Shown here piece after piece: positions 7,009-16,148 of a stretch of 64,000 bases of DNA. The notes under the pieces were generated by a model, which was given only the letters and a program-made list of their open reading frames with translations, had not been told where the DNA came from and searched no databases. Location: positions 124,001-188,000 of the forward strand of contig NZ_CP169056.1 in assembly GCF_041890415.1 (NCBI RefSeq), written 5' to 3'. A program made the position numbers and the translations under genes. Origin of the DNA: Pseudoxanthomonas koreensis_A (GTDB lineage Bacteria > Pseudomonadota > Gammaproteobacteria > Xanthomonadales > Xanthomonadaceae). Numbering within the stretch: the stretch's first letter is position 1; each line of letters starts with the position of its first letter.

Positions 7009-8052
7009 CTACCGCGCCTCGGCCGCGGGCCCGTGCACGCCGTCGATCTCCACCAGCAGTTCGCGCCGGCAGACCTGGGCGTGCAGCAGCAGGCGCGGCA
7101 CCGACGCCGGCAGGCGCGCATCCAGCTGCGCGGCAATCGCGGCCGTGTCGGCCGGGTCACGCACATAGACCTTGAGCAGGCTGCCGGCGCCAAGCGCGGG
7201 CGGCAGGTCAGGCTGTTGCCGGCGTGCGGCGGCGATCAGGCTGTCGAGGTTGGCCAGGGTCTCTGCCGTCTGCGCCGCAGCCGCGCCGGTGTGCAGCGAG
7301 GCGTGGCCGACGATGGCGGCCGTGCCCGACAGCAGCAGCGGCATGTCAATGCCTGCGGGTGGCAGCATCGCCCGGGCGAAGCTGGGCGGCTGCGGCCCGT
7401 ACTGGCGCGGGTACCGGTAGGCGCTGACTTGCCGGGGGTTCTCCACCGGCGTTCCCGGCTTGCGCGAGGCCAGCCAGTACACCTGCAGGCATCGGCGTCC
7501 GTCGCGGCGGCCGATCGCGGTGGCGGCCGGCAATCGCGCCGCATCCAACCCGTCCATCCCGCCCAGGCCGTTGGCGCGGCCCACGCAGAACTGGCGGTAG
7601 CGCTCGTCGTCGCTCTCGCCCAGGGTGATCGCGTCCATGTAATTCCATACCCGCAGGATGTGCGGGGTGCCGTGCACGGCCAGCGTCGCGGTCAGGCGCG
7701 CATAGGCACTGGCCGCAGCCGCGCCGATGCCGGCATCGCCCTCGTCGATCTCCAGTGCACCGAACAGCAGTTCGCCGTCGCTGGCCCACGCCACGCCGTC
7801 GACGCGGCCGGCACGCACCGGCGCGCTGGTGCGCCAGATCTCGATCCAGGGCGCAGTCCCGGGCAGCGGCTGCAGCGGCACCCGCAGCCAGCGCGGATCC
7901 TGGCCGCCGTCGGGCGCGTCATCGCCGAAGCCGAACACCGCCAGCACCCGTTCGTCCGCCAACTGCCGCGACAGGCTGTCCGGCGGTGCATATGTCACCT
8001 GCAACAGTGGCGCCAGGGCGTGGTCGCCGGTGGTGGGCCCGGCCCGGCTCAT
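7009..8052 (-). CDS. xanB2: Chorismatase (3-/4-hydroxybenzoate synthase) for pigment and ubiquinone precursors
   Basis: A 347-residue protein of the FkbO/Hyg5/XanB2 family. It cleaves chorismate to pyruvate plus 3- or 4-hydroxybenzoate: 3-HBA feeds the aryl-polyene pigment and 4-HBA feeds ubiquinone. Family-type segments visible are ALEIDEGDAG, LRVWNYM, YRQFCVGRA, a basic WLASRKPGTPVENPRQ stretch and SGTAAIVGHAS, with a C-terminal LLLHAQVCRRELLVEIDGV strand region related to the YjgF fold. Two consecutive ATGs occur (8055, 8052); GGGGGA seven bases before the second favours 8052. It is transcribed divergently from the ACP operon. Position inside the cluster strongly supports the XanB2 assignment. 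Confidence 0.9.
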   Translation of the reverse strand: MSRAGPTTGDHALAPLLQVTYAPPDSLSRQLADERVLAVFGFGDDAPDGGQDPRWLRVPLQPLPGTAPWIEIWRTSAPVRAGRVDGVAWASDGELLFGALEIDEGDAGIGAAAASAYARLTATLAVHGTPHILRVWNYMDAITLGESDDERYRQFCVGRANGLGGMDGLDAARLPAATAIGRRDGRRCLQVYWLASRKPGTPVENPRQVSAYRYPRQYGPQPPSFARAMLPPAGIDMPLLLSGTAAIVGHASLHTGAAAAQTAETLANLDSLIAAARRQQPDLPPALGAGSLLKVYVRDPADTAAIAAQLDARLPASVPRLLLHAQVCRRELLVEIDGVHGPAAEAR

Positions 8053-8170
8053 CATGCTTTCCCCCGTCCTGCGCCAGCGCCCACCGCCGCGCCCGCCGGC
8101 GGTGCGGGTGCGGGATTGTTCGACGCGGTGCGGATCATGCGGTGGAAACCGGGAAGGCGAAACGGCCCCG

Positions 8171-8176
8171 GATAAT
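8171..8176 (+). promoter_or_regulatory. -10 element for the ACP operon
   Basis: GATAAT in the divergent xanB2/ACP gap, predicting a transcript start near 8183 and an ~85-base leader before the ACP ATG. No good -35 was identified. Confidence 0.45.
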
Positions 8177-8267
8177 AACGCGGCGTGCGCCGAGGTGGCC
8201 GCCGGGCTTGCGCCGCGGCGGCCGATGCCGGATCGTTGCCGGCGTGCACCCTGGAACGGAAGATCAA

Positions 8268-8537
8268 ATGCAGCAACAGACCGACGCCGAACGCGAGTTG
8301 GCCCAACTGCTGGTCGAGAGCCTGAACCTGGAGGGCGTGGACCCTGCCGGGATCGACCCGGAGGCCGCGCTGTTCAACGAAGGCCTGGGCCTGGACTCGA
8401 TCGACGCGCTGGAGCTGTCGCTGGCCATCGGCAAGCGCTACGGGGTGCAACTGCGTTCGGAAGGCGAGGAGGACCGCCGCATCTTCGGGTCCCTGCGCGC
8501 GCTGTCGGCGCATGTCCAGTCGCAACGCACCGGCTAG
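8268..8537 (+). CDS. xanC: Acyl carrier protein of the aryl-polyene pathway
   Basis: An 89-residue ACP. The phosphopantetheine attachment motif GLDSIDALEL places the serine at residue 44. It carries the aryl starter and growing polyene chain between the ligase, ketosynthase, ketoreductase and dehydratases encoded around it. The ATG at 8268 has a GGAAG ribosome-binding site. Its end overlaps the next gene by 26 bases, so the two are translationally coupled. Symbol from Xanthomonas nomenclature. Confidence 0.9.
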   Translation: MQQQTDAERELAQLLVESLNLEGVDPAGIDPEAALFNEGLGLDSIDALELSLAIGKRYGVQLRSEGEEDRRIFGSLRALSAHVQSQRTG

Positions 8538-9270
8538 TCCGCCGGCCGCAGGCCAGGCTGCCGCGCCCGATCCGGCCGAGGCGCTGGTGCTGCCGGTCCA
8601 GGTCGCGCTGGGCGTGGCGTATCCGTTCCTTGCCCACGCCGCCGACAGCCCCGGTTCCAGCAGCTGGGCCGCGCTGGCGCTGGCCGACCTGGTGCTGCTG
8701 GTGCTTGCCGGCCCGCTGCTGCATCGCCGGGTATGGGCGCTGGCCCTGCTGGCGGTGCTGCTGGCCGGGCTTGCATGGCTGGTCGGCACGCCCTGGCCGG
8801 ACCTGATGCTGCTGGCGCCGCCGGTGGTGTTCACCGGCTGGCTGGCCTGGTGGTTCGCGCGCAGCCTGCATGCCGGGCGCACGCCGCTGATCACCCGGAT
8901 CGTGGCCGCGCTGTATGCGCGCGCCGGCTGGCCTACTTCGCCTGCGCTGTTGGCCTATGCGCGCCGCCTGACCGGGGCCTGGGCCGCCGTGCTGGCGTTC
9001 CTGACGGTGGCCAATGCCGGCCTTGCCCTGTGCGCGGTGCCCGGCGGCGTGTTGCATGCGCTGGGCCGCGAGCCGTGGCTGGCGGTGTCGCACACGGCCT
9101 GGTCGTGGTTTGCGAACCTGCTCAACTACGGGGTACTGGGTGGCTTCATGGCGGGCGAATTCCTGTACCGCAAACGCCGCTTCCCGCAGCGGCCCTATCG
9201 CAACGCGATCCAGTTCGCGCAGCAGATGGCGGGCCTGGGCCCGGCCTTCTGGCGCGACCTGTTGCGCTGA
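8512..9270 (+). CDS. COG4648-type integral membrane protein of aryl-polyene clusters
   Basis: 252 residues with about five or six hydrophobic helices between residues 25 and 215, and a basic cytosolic tail carrying PYRNAIQFAQQM, a segment I associate with the COG4648 membrane family found in aryl-polyene clusters. The start overlaps the ACP gene. No enzymatic motif is seen. It probably anchors synthesis or transfer of the pigment at the inner membrane. The biochemical role of this family is not established to my knowledge. Confidence 0.8.
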   Translation: MSSRNAPASPPAAGQAAAPDPAEALVLPVQVALGVAYPFLAHAADSPGSSSWAALALADLVLLVLAGPLLHRRVWALALLAVLLAGLAWLVGTPWPDLMLLAPPVVFTGWLAWWFARSLHAGRTPLITRIVAALYARAGWPTSPALLAYARRLTGAWAAVLAFLTVANAGLALCAVPGGVLHALGREPWLAVSHTAWSWFANLLNYGVLGGFMAGEFLYRKRRFPQRPYRNAIQFAQQMAGLGPAFWRDLLR

Positions 9271-9303
9271 GCCGTGGCCGTGCCGGGCGGCTATCCTTGG
9301 GCC

Positions 9304-9591
9304 ATGCGCTTTTCCATTCCCCACCAGCACCCCTGCCTTGCCGGACACTTTCCCGGGCGCCCGCTGGTGCCTGGCGTGGTGCTCCTGGAGAAGGTGCTGG
9401 AGGCGGTGGAGACCGGCGCCGGGTCACTGGAGGCGCTGCGCTTGCCGCAGGTGAAGTTCCTGCGCCCGCTGCTCCCGGGCCACGAAGCCGAGGTGGTGCT
9501 GGACGGGGCGTGGCCGCGCTGGCGCTTCGAAATCCGTGGCAGCGAGGGCGTGCTGGCCCGCGGCGAGATCCGGGCCGGCGGACATGACTGA
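9304..9591 (+). CDS. Small hot-dog dehydratase (ApeI/FabZ-like)
   Basis: A 95-residue single hot-dog domain with the FabZ-type active-site segment HPCLAGHFPGRPLVPGVV at residues 7-24; the histidine in GHFPG is the catalytic base. It should dehydrate 3-hydroxyacyl-ACP intermediates during polyene elongation. The ATG at 9304 is preferred to a GTG at 9274 because the domain begins there. TATCCT lies exactly six bases upstream of it, so the gene may also have a leaderless transcript. The end overlaps the acyltransferase start by 8 bases. Confidence 0.85.
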   Translation: MRFSIPHQHPCLAGHFPGRPLVPGVVLLEKVLEAVETGAGSLEALRLPQVKFLRPLLPGHEAEVVLDGAWPRWRFEIRGSEGVLARGEIRAGGHD

Positions 9592-10594
9592 ACACCGCGC
9601 TGAAGCCGAATCCGCATCCTGGAAGCGTCGGCCCGAGGGCGGCAGCCGGCGCTCGCTGGCGCTGATCGTGTGGATCGCGCTGCACGGCGGCCGCCGCCTG
9701 GCACGGCTGTGCCTGTATCCGATCACCCTCTATTTTCTGGTCATGCGCGGGCCGGAGCGGCGCGCGTCGCGTGCGTGGCTGACGCGGGTGCACGGCCGTC
9801 GGGCGGGTCTGTGGGCGGTGGCATGGCATATCTACGACTTCGCCGCGACCATCCTGGACCGGGTTTACCTGATCAGCGGGCGCGCCGGCATTTTCGATAT
9901 CCGGGTGCATGGGCTTGAACCGGTGGATGCGCTTGCCGACACGGGCCGCGGCGCGCTGCTGTTCGGCTCGCACCTGGGCAGCTTCGACGCATTGCGGGTG
10001 CTGGCCCGGCGGCGCCCGGAGCAGACGGTGAAGGTCGTGCTCGATCGCGGCCACAACCCGATCCTGACCGGGATCTTCGAATCGCTCGATCCGGTGCTGG
10101 CCGCCAGCGTGATCGACGGCGGCCAGCCTGGCGCGGCCATCGCGCTGGAGATCCGCCATGCGCTGGAAGAGGGGGCCCTGGTGGCCTTGCTGGTGGACCG
10201 TGCGCTGCCGCACGAGACCACCGTCGCGGTGCCATTCATGGGCCAGCCCGCGCGCCTGCCGCTGACGCCCTGGGCCCTGGCCGCGGCGCTGCAGGCGCCG
10301 GTGCTGCTGTGCTTTGGCCTGTATCGCGGCGGCAACCGTTACGACCTGCATTTCGAGCCCTTCCTCGGCCCGGAAGACGCGGCTGCGCGGCCCCCTCGCG
10401 GCGAGCGCGCACAGTGGCTGCGCGACCGCGTCGCCCGCTACGCCGCACGGCTGGAACACCACGCCCGCGGCGCGCCCCGCAACTGGTTCAACTTCTATGA
10501 CTTCTGGAACGATGATGCTCAAGACACCGCGCAAGCCCCTCCGGATCGCGGCGCTGCTGGGGTGCGTGCTGGCGCTGCCGTGCCACGCGGCTGA
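9584..10594 (+). CDS. LpxL-like lysophospholipid acyltransferase of the pigment cluster
   Basis: 336 residues. One N-terminal hydrophobic segment (about 24-53) is followed by the acyltransferase HX4D motif HLGSFD (130-135) and the later VDRALPHETTVAVPFMG block, as in Kdo2-lipid A acyltransferase relatives. In aryl-polyene systems this enzyme is thought to attach the polyene acyl group to its membrane lipid acceptor. The family usually ends at NWFNFYDFW; here about 28 low-complexity residues follow, overlapping the next gene by 83 bases, so the tail is probably a by-product of the overlap. Confidence 0.88.
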   Translation: MTEHRAEAESASWKRRPEGGSRRSLALIVWIALHGGRRLARLCLYPITLYFLVMRGPERRASRAWLTRVHGRRAGLWAVAWHIYDFAATILDRVYLISGRAGIFDIRVHGLEPVDALADTGRGALLFGSHLGSFDALRVLARRRPEQTVKVVLDRGHNPILTGIFESLDPVLAASVIDGGQPGAAIALEIRHALEEGALVALLVDRALPHETTVAVPFMGQPARLPLTPWALAAALQAPVLLCFGLYRGGNRYDLHFEPFLGPEDAAARPPRGERAQWLRDRVARYAARLEHHARGAPRNWFNFYDFWNDDAQDTAQAPPDRGAAGVRAGAAVPRG

Positions 10595-11180
10595 GCCGGC
10601 ACCTGGCATCGACGTGGATTGGGTGTTGCAGGCGCTGGCGCGCCCTGCGCCCAGCCATACCCCGTTCGTCGAGCTGCGTGATTCGCCGATGCTCAGGCAG
10701 CCGCTGCGGCTGCAGGGCCAGTACCGGCGCCAGGCCGATGGCAGCCTGGTACGCCAGGTGGACTCGCCTTACCGCGAGACCACCACCCTGACCGCAGGCG
10801 ACGCGGTGATCGAGCGCGACGGCCGGGCACCGCGCCGCATCGCGCTGGCAAAGGTGCCGGAACTGGCCGCGGTCCAGGCCGGTTTCGGGGCGCTGCTGGC
10901 CGGCGACCGGGAACTGCTGCAACGCACCTATACCGTGCAGGTGCAGGGCAGTCGCACGTCGTGGACCTTGCAACTGGTGCCGCGCGCCCCGCGCCTGGCC
11001 GCAGCGCTCGAGCGCATCGACCTGCACGGCCGTGGTGCCGAACTGCGCTGCGTGGAAAGCCATCCGGCCAAGGGGCACGCGCAGCGCACGCTGATGGCGG
11101 GAGCCGCGGCTGCGGCGGCCGGGGTGGAGGATCCCTCCGTGCTGGCCACGCTCTGCCGTGACGCCAGTGCCGCGCAATGA
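10512..11180 (+). CDS. LolA-like outer-membrane lipoprotein carrier of the pigment cluster
   Basis: 222 residues with a signal peptide (core ALLGCVLALPCHA, cleavage near residue 26). The mature part has the LolA-like pattern of alternating strands (FVELRDSPMLRQPLRLQGQY, later YTVQVQGSRTSWTLQLVPR). In aryl-polyene clusters such a protein (ApeM type) is proposed to move the lipid-linked pigment through the periplasm from the MMPL exporter encoded next. Two adjacent ATGs (10512, 10515) are possible. It overlaps the acyltransferase gene by 83 bases. Confidence 0.82.
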   Translation: MMLKTPRKPLRIAALLGCVLALPCHAAEPAPGIDVDWVLQALARPAPSHTPFVELRDSPMLRQPLRLQGQYRRQADGSLVRQVDSPYRETTTLTAGDAVIERDGRAPRRIALAKVPELAAVQAGFGALLAGDRELLQRTYTVQVQGSRTSWTLQLVPRAPRLAAALERIDLHGRGAELRCVESHPAKGHAQRTLMAGAAAAAAGVEDPSVLATLCRDASAAQ

Positions 11181-11190
11181 AGGCCGCGCA

Positions 11191-13533
11191 ATGACCGCCG
11201 CGCCGCGCACCGCCACCCGCGTCGTGCTGGTGCTGTGCTGGCTGGCACTGCTGGCACTGGCCGGGCTGTGGCTCGGCCGCAGCCTGCACATGGAGGAAGA
11301 CCTGCGCCGTTTCCTGCCCACGCCGCGCACGCCTGCGCAGGTGCTGCTGGTGGACGAACTTGGCGAAGGTCCGGGCTCGCGGCTCCTGCTGCTGGCCATC
11401 TCGGGTGCGACGCCGCAGGCGCTGGCGGCACGGTCCCAGGCACTGCGCGCCGCGCTGGCCGAACAGCCCGCGATCGCGGTCGTCGCCAACGGTGACGACG
11501 GCGGCCTGGACGCCGTGCCCGCGCACCTGCGTCCCTACCGTTACCTGCTGTCGGCGACCCTGGATACCCAACCGCTGGATGCGGCGTACCTGCATGCCGA
11601 ACTGCAGCAGCGGCTGCAGGACCTGGGCTCTCCGGCGGCCGACCTGGTCGAGCCGCTGTTGCCATCCGACCCGACCCTGGAAACCTTGCGCCTGGCCGAG
11701 GCCTGGCAACCTGCCGATGCGCCGCAGCAGCGCCATGGCGTGTGGTTCGACCGTGCCGGGGAGCGGGCGCTGCTGATGGTGCAGACCCATGCGGCAGGCT
11801 TTGATGGCGCCGCCCAGGGGGGAGCCATCTCCACCATCGAGGCGGCCTTTGCTGCCGGTGCACAGCCGGCCGACACGGCGCGGCTGGAGATTTCCGGGCC
11901 GGGCGCATTCGCCGTCGCCATCCGCGCACGCACCGAGGCGGAGATGCGCTGGATCGGCACCGCCGACACCATTGGCCTGCTGCTGCTGCTGGCGCTGGCC
12001 TACCGGCGCTGGAGCACGCCGCTGCTGGGCGCACTGCCGCTGGCCAGCGGTGGGCTGGCCGGGCTGGGTGCGGTGGCCCTGCTGTTCGATGGCGTGCACG
12101 GCATCACCGTCGCATTCGGCTTCACCCTGATCGGCGTGGCCCAGGATTACCCGATCCACTTCTTCAGCCACCTGCGACCGGGCATGGCACCGCGTGCGAG
12201 CGTGCGCGCGCTGTGGCCAACGCTGGCCACCGGCGTGGCGGCCACGTGCATTGCCTACGCCACCTTCCTGCTGTCCGGAGTGGAGGGGCTGCAGCAGCTG
12301 GCGGTGCTGACCATGGTCGGGCTGGCCGTGGCGGCCGGCTCCACCCGCTGGCTGCTGCCGTCGCTGGTGACCCCGGCGCGGCATGATCCGGCGCATTCAC
12401 CGCGCCTGGCCCGGCTCTGGCGCATGGCTGAACGCCTGCCGCGCCCACGCGCGGCGCTGGCCGTGGTGGCGCTGCTGGCCGCCGGAGTGGCGGCGTTTTC
12501 GCCGGGGCCGTTCTGGGAGAACGACCTCTCCCGGCTTACCCCGGTGCCGACGGCCGACCTGGAGCGCGATGCCCGCCTGCGCGCCGAACTGGGTGCCCCG
12601 GACGTGCGCTACCTGGTCACCGTGGCCGGCGCCGACGCGGACGCCGCGCTGCAGGCCTCCGAGCGCCTGCTGCCGGTGCTGCAGCGCCTGCGCCGGGATG
12701 GCGTGCTGGATGGATTCGACCTGGCGGCGCGCTACCTGCCCGCCGCGGCGACCCAGCGCGCGCGCCAGGCGCGCCTGCCCGACGATGTATCGCTGCGTCA
12801 CGCGTTGCAGGCCGCACTGGCGGACACGCCGTTCCGTGACGATGTCTTCGCCCCGTTCCTCGACGATGTGGCCGCCGCGCGTGCGCTGCCGCCGCTGGGC
12901 CCCGACGACCTGGCCGGCACGCCACTGGAGCTGGCCGTGGGCGGCCTGCTGTTGCGCGCCCCGGACCAGGCCACCGCGCTGGTCTCGCTGTCGGGCCTGC
13001 ACGATCCGCAGGCCCTGGAAGCCGCCCTGGCTCCGCATGGGGCCCAACTGCTGGACCTGAAGCAGGCGTCCGAGTCACTGGTGGCGCAATGGCGCTCGCG
13101 CCTGCTCGGCGCGCTGGCGCTGGCCGCGTTGCTGCTTGCCGGCGTGGTGTGGCTGGCGCTGCGTGCGCGGCAGCGGGTGTTGCGGGTGCTGGTGCCGATG
13201 GCGCTGGCCACTGTGCTGATCGTGGCGGTGCTGCGCGCCTGTGGCGTGGAGCTGAACCTGTTCCACCTGGTGTCGCTGATCCTGGCCGCCGGCCTGGGCC
13301 TGGACTACGCCCTGTTCTTCGAACATGCCGGCGACGACCGGGACGCCCAGTTGCGCACCCTGCATGCGGTGATCGTGTGCAGCTTGACCACGTTGCTGGT
13401 GTTCAGCCTGCTGGCGCTTTCCTCGATCCCGGTGCTGCGTGCCATCGGCAGCACCGTCGCCATGGGCGTGGCCTTCAATTTCGTGCTGGCCCTGCTGGTG
13501 GCGCGTGCACCGGCGGTGGAGCGGGCAGCATGA
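11191..13533 (+). CDS. MMPL/RND-family exporter for the aryl polyene
   Basis: 780 residues with the duplicated MMPL plan: one N-terminal helix, a periplasmic domain (about 35-255), a block of five or six helices (about 260-425), a second periplasmic domain (about 440-640) and a final helix block (about 645-780). This class (ApeN type, COG4258) is thought to extract the lipid-linked pigment from the inner membrane. The ATG at 11191 follows the LolA-like stop by 10 bases. The gene ends in an ATGA overlap with the next dehydratase. Confidence 0.88.
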   Translation: MTAAPRTATRVVLVLCWLALLALAGLWLGRSLHMEEDLRRFLPTPRTPAQVLLVDELGEGPGSRLLLLAISGATPQALAARSQALRAALAEQPAIAVVANGDDGGLDAVPAHLRPYRYLLSATLDTQPLDAAYLHAELQQRLQDLGSPAADLVEPLLPSDPTLETLRLAEAWQPADAPQQRHGVWFDRAGERALLMVQTHAAGFDGAAQGGAISTIEAAFAAGAQPADTARLEISGPGAFAVAIRARTEAEMRWIGTADTIGLLLLLALAYRRWSTPLLGALPLASGGLAGLGAVALLFDGVHGITVAFGFTLIGVAQDYPIHFFSHLRPGMAPRASVRALWPTLATGVAATCIAYATFLLSGVEGLQQLAVLTMVGLAVAAGSTRWLLPSLVTPARHDPAHSPRLARLWRMAERLPRPRAALAVVALLAAGVAAFSPGPFWENDLSRLTPVPTADLERDARLRAELGAPDVRYLVTVAGADADAALQASERLLPVLQRLRRDGVLDGFDLAARYLPAAATQRARQARLPDDVSLRHALQAALADTPFRDDVFAPFLDDVAAARALPPLGPDDLAGTPLELAVGGLLLRAPDQATALVSLSGLHDPQALEAALAPHGAQLLDLKQASESLVAQWRSRLLGALALAALLLAGVVWLALRARQRVLRVLVPMALATVLIVAVLRACGVELNLFHLVSLILAAGLGLDYALFFEHAGDDRDAQLRTLHAVIVCSLTTLLVFSLLALSSIPVLRAIGSTVAMGVAFNFVLALLVARAPAVERAA

Positions 13534-13973
13534 GTGCGCCGCTGCTGGACCGCGCAGGCATCCTGGCCTTGGTACCGCACCAGCAGGCCATGTGCCTGTG
13601 GGACGAAGTGACCGGCTACGACGCCGGCAGCGTGCGCGTGCGCGCATGGAACCACTGCGCGCCGGACCATCCGCTGCGCGCGCGTGGCCGGCTGTCCGCG
13701 CTGGCGTTGTGCGAGTACGGCGCCCAGGCGATGGCCGTGCACGGCGGGCTGCTGGCCCGCGAAGGTGGTGGTGGAGCCGGGCCCGGCGTGCTGGTGGCGT
13801 TGCGCGAGGTGGAACTGGCGGTGGCACGCATCGACGACCTGCCCGGTGCGCTGGACGGCGAGGCCGAGGTGCTGGCCGCCGGTGCCGGCAGCCAGCAGTA
13901 TGCGTTTCGCATTTTCCACGGTGGCCGCCTGCTCGCCAGTGGGCGTGCGGCGGCCATGTCCACGCCTGTGTAG
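13530..13973 (+). CDS. Predicted 3-hydroxyacyl-ACP dehydratase (ApeP-like hot-dog protein)
   Basis: 147 residues of the hot-dog fold used as the second dehydratase partner in aryl-polyene clusters. Supporting features are VPHQQAMCLWDEVTGYD near the N-terminus, HPLRARGRLSALALCEYGAQAMAVHGG and a C-terminal SGRAAAM. It forms an ATGA stop/start overlap with the exporter gene, so it is in the same operon. In E. coli-type clusters ApeI and ApeP act together with the ketoreductase. Confidence 0.82.
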   Translation: MSAPLLDRAGILALVPHQQAMCLWDEVTGYDAGSVRVRAWNHCAPDHPLRARGRLSALALCEYGAQAMAVHGGLLAREGGGGAGPGVLVALREVELAVARIDDLPGALDGEAEVLAAGAGSQQYAFRIFHGGRLLASGRAAAMSTPV

Positions 13974-14053
13974 GGGCGCATGCACGCAACCACCATGCCC
14001 GGCGGATGCGACGCCTGCGCGGGCAGCGGCATTGGCGCTGGCACAATGGCGCG

Positions 14054-14791
14054 ATGAACGAAGACCGTACCCTGCGCCGCGCCCTGGTCACCGGCGGCAG
14101 CGGCGACATCGGCGGCGCGATCTGCCATGCCCTGGCCGACGCCGGGCATGAGGTGATCGTGCACGCAGGCAGCAATCTTGCCCGTGCCGAAGAGGTCGCC
14201 GCCGCGATCACCCGGCGCGGCCTGCGCGCGCAGGCGGTGGCGTTCGATGTGGCGGACGCCGGCGCCACCGCCGCGGCGATGGCTGCGCTGCTGGAGCAGG
14301 GCCGCATCGACGTGCTGGTCAACAACGCCGGCATCCATGACGACGCGCCACTGGCCGGCATGAGCGATGCCCAATGGCACCGGGTCATCGACGTTTCGCT
14401 GCATGGTTTCCTGCACGTCACCCGGCCGCTGCTGCTGCCGATGGCGCGCGCGCGCTGGGGCCGCATCGTCAGCGTGTCCTCGGTGGCGGCGGTGCTGGGC
14501 AACCGTGGCCAGGCCAACTATGCGGCGGCCAAGGCCGGGCTGCATGGTGCCAGCCGCTCGCTGGCCAGGGAGATGGCCAGCCGCGGAATCACCGTCAACG
14601 TGGTGGCGCCCGGCGTGATCGAAGGGGCGATGACTGCCGGCCGCTTCCCGCCCGAGGCGCTCAAGCAGATGGTTCCGGCAGCGCGTGCCGGGCGTCCGGA
14701 GGAAGTGGCGGCGCTGGTGGCGTTCCTGTGCTCGGAGGCGGCCGGCTACGTCAACGGCCAGGTGATCGGGGTCAACGGCGGCATGGGCTGA
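14054..14791 (+). CDS. FabG-type 3-oxoacyl-ACP reductase (ketoreductase)
   Basis: A 245-residue short-chain dehydrogenase: cofactor motif TGGSGDIGG at 13-21, NNAG near 91, catalytic SVSS...YAAAK (Ser about 142, Tyr155-type, Lys159-type) and the C-terminal NGGMG. It reduces the 3-oxo intermediate in each polyene cycle. CACAAT lies six bases before the ATG, which has no Shine-Dalgarno sequence, so an additional leaderless start inside the cluster is likely. Duplicate of, not replacement for, the housekeeping FabG, judged by context. Confidence 0.9.
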   Translation: MNEDRTLRRALVTGGSGDIGGAICHALADAGHEVIVHAGSNLARAEEVAAAITRRGLRAQAVAFDVADAGATAAAMAALLEQGRIDVLVNNAGIHDDAPLAGMSDAQWHRVIDVSLHGFLHVTRPLLLPMARARWGRIVSVSSVAAVLGNRGQANYAAAKAGLHGASRSLAREMASRGITVNVVAPGVIEGAMTAGRFPPEALKQMVPAARAGRPEEVAALVAFLCSEAAGYVNGQVIGVNGGMG

Positions 14792-14804
14792 CCGGCGGCG
14801 CGCG

Positions 14805-16055
14805 TCACTCGACCATGCGTGCGCCGGCAGCCGGTTCGGTCGTGCCCCGGCGCCAGCCCGTCCATGCCAGCAGCGGCCCGGTCATCAGCGTGGTGATCAG
14901 CGCCACCAGCAGCAGCAGGGTGAACATCTCCGGGCCGATCAGGCCGGCGTCCAGGCCGACCTTCATCACGATCAGCTCGATCATCCCGCGTGCATTCATC
15001 AGCGAACCGACCGCGACGCTGTCACGCACGCTGTAGCCGGACAGCCACGCGCCCAGGCCACCACCGGACACCTTGCCCACCACCGCCACCGCCAGGACCA
15101 GCAGCAGGGCGCCCAGGCCGGCGCCGGTGAATGCTTCGGCGGTGGTGTCCATCCCGGCCAGGGCGAAAAACACTGGCATCAGCAGGACCAGCGCCAGGTG
15201 TTCGATGCGTTCCACCAGGCAACGCATCAGGCGGTCGTCGCGCGGCAGGCAGGCGCCGAACAGGAATGCGCCGAACACCGCGTGCACGTTCAGCCACTCG
15301 GTGGCCGCCGCGCACGAGAACAGGCCCACCAGCAATGCCGCCAGCACCGTGCCCGAGAGCGTGCCGTCGGCGGCATGGCGGCGCAGCAGCCAGGCGAACA
15401 GCGGCTTGAGCCCGGCGAAGATCACCACCAGCAGCAGCGCCAGGCCCGCCAGGGTGCGCATCAGCCCGGAATAGCCACTGCCTGCGGCCAGGGCGACCAG
15501 CAGCGCCAGCGCCACCCATGCGGCCACGTCCAGCAGGGCGGCCGCCGACAGCGACACGCGCCCGATCCGGGTCTGCTGCAGTCCGCGGTCCTTGAGGATG
15601 CGCGCCAGCACCGGGAATGCAGTGACCGACAGCGCCACGCCCAGGTACAGGGCGAAGGTCCACATGCCCACGCCTTCGGGCACCATCCGCGCGTGCAGCA
15701 GCGGCGCGATCGCAACGGCCAGGCCGAACGGCACCACCGCCGACAGCCCCGCCACCCGGGTCGCCGCCAGCACCTGCGCCCGCGCGCCTTCCGGCGCCCG
15801 CAGCTCCACGCCGATGACGAACATGAACAGCACCAGCCCCAGGGTGGACAGGGCCGACAGCGCCGGCAGCGAAGCGACCGGGAACAGGGAGGCGTGCAGG
15901 TCCGGAAGCGCGGCGCCGAACACGATCGGGCCGAGCAGGATGCCCGCGGCCATCTCGCCGATCACCGGTGGCTGGCCGAAGCGCGCAAGCAGCAGCCCGC
16001 ACAACCGCGCCACGATCAGGATCACGGCCACCTGGACCAGCAACAGCCCCGCCAT
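14805..16055 (-). CDS. CPA2-type monovalent cation:proton antiporter
   Basis: 416 residues with about 12-13 membrane helices. The conserved FGQPPVIGEMAAGILLGP segment (26-43) and the central antiporter core are typical of the KefB/GerN family. There is no TrkA-N or TrkA-C domain, so it is the short form. It lies 93 bases downstream of the glycosyltransferase gene on the minus strand and ends 13 bases from the convergent ketoreductase gene. A link to pigment export or pH homeostasis is possible but unproven. Confidence 0.85.
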   Translation of the reverse strand: MAGLLLVQVAVILIVARLCGLLLARFGQPPVIGEMAAGILLGPIVFGAALPDLHASLFPVASLPALSALSTLGLVLFMFVIGVELRAPEGARAQVLAATRVAGLSAVVPFGLAVAIAPLLHARMVPEGVGMWTFALYLGVALSVTAFPVLARILKDRGLQQTRIGRVSLSAAALLDVAAWVALALLVALAAGSGYSGLMRTLAGLALLLVVIFAGLKPLFAWLLRRHAADGTLSGTVLAALLVGLFSCAAATEWLNVHAVFGAFLFGACLPRDDRLMRCLVERIEHLALVLLMPVFFALAGMDTTAEAFTGAGLGALLLVLAVAVVGKVSGGGLGAWLSGYSVRDSVAVGSLMNARGMIELIVMKVGLDAGLIGPEMFTLLLLVALITTLMTGPLLAWTGWRRGTTEPAAGARMVE

Positions 16056-16148
16056 TTCGCGGCTCCTCCCCGTGGATAGCCGGACACTTATACCAGCACG
16101 GCGGGTGCGGCCACAGCGCAGGCGCCGGGTGGAGGGGGGCGGCCGGGG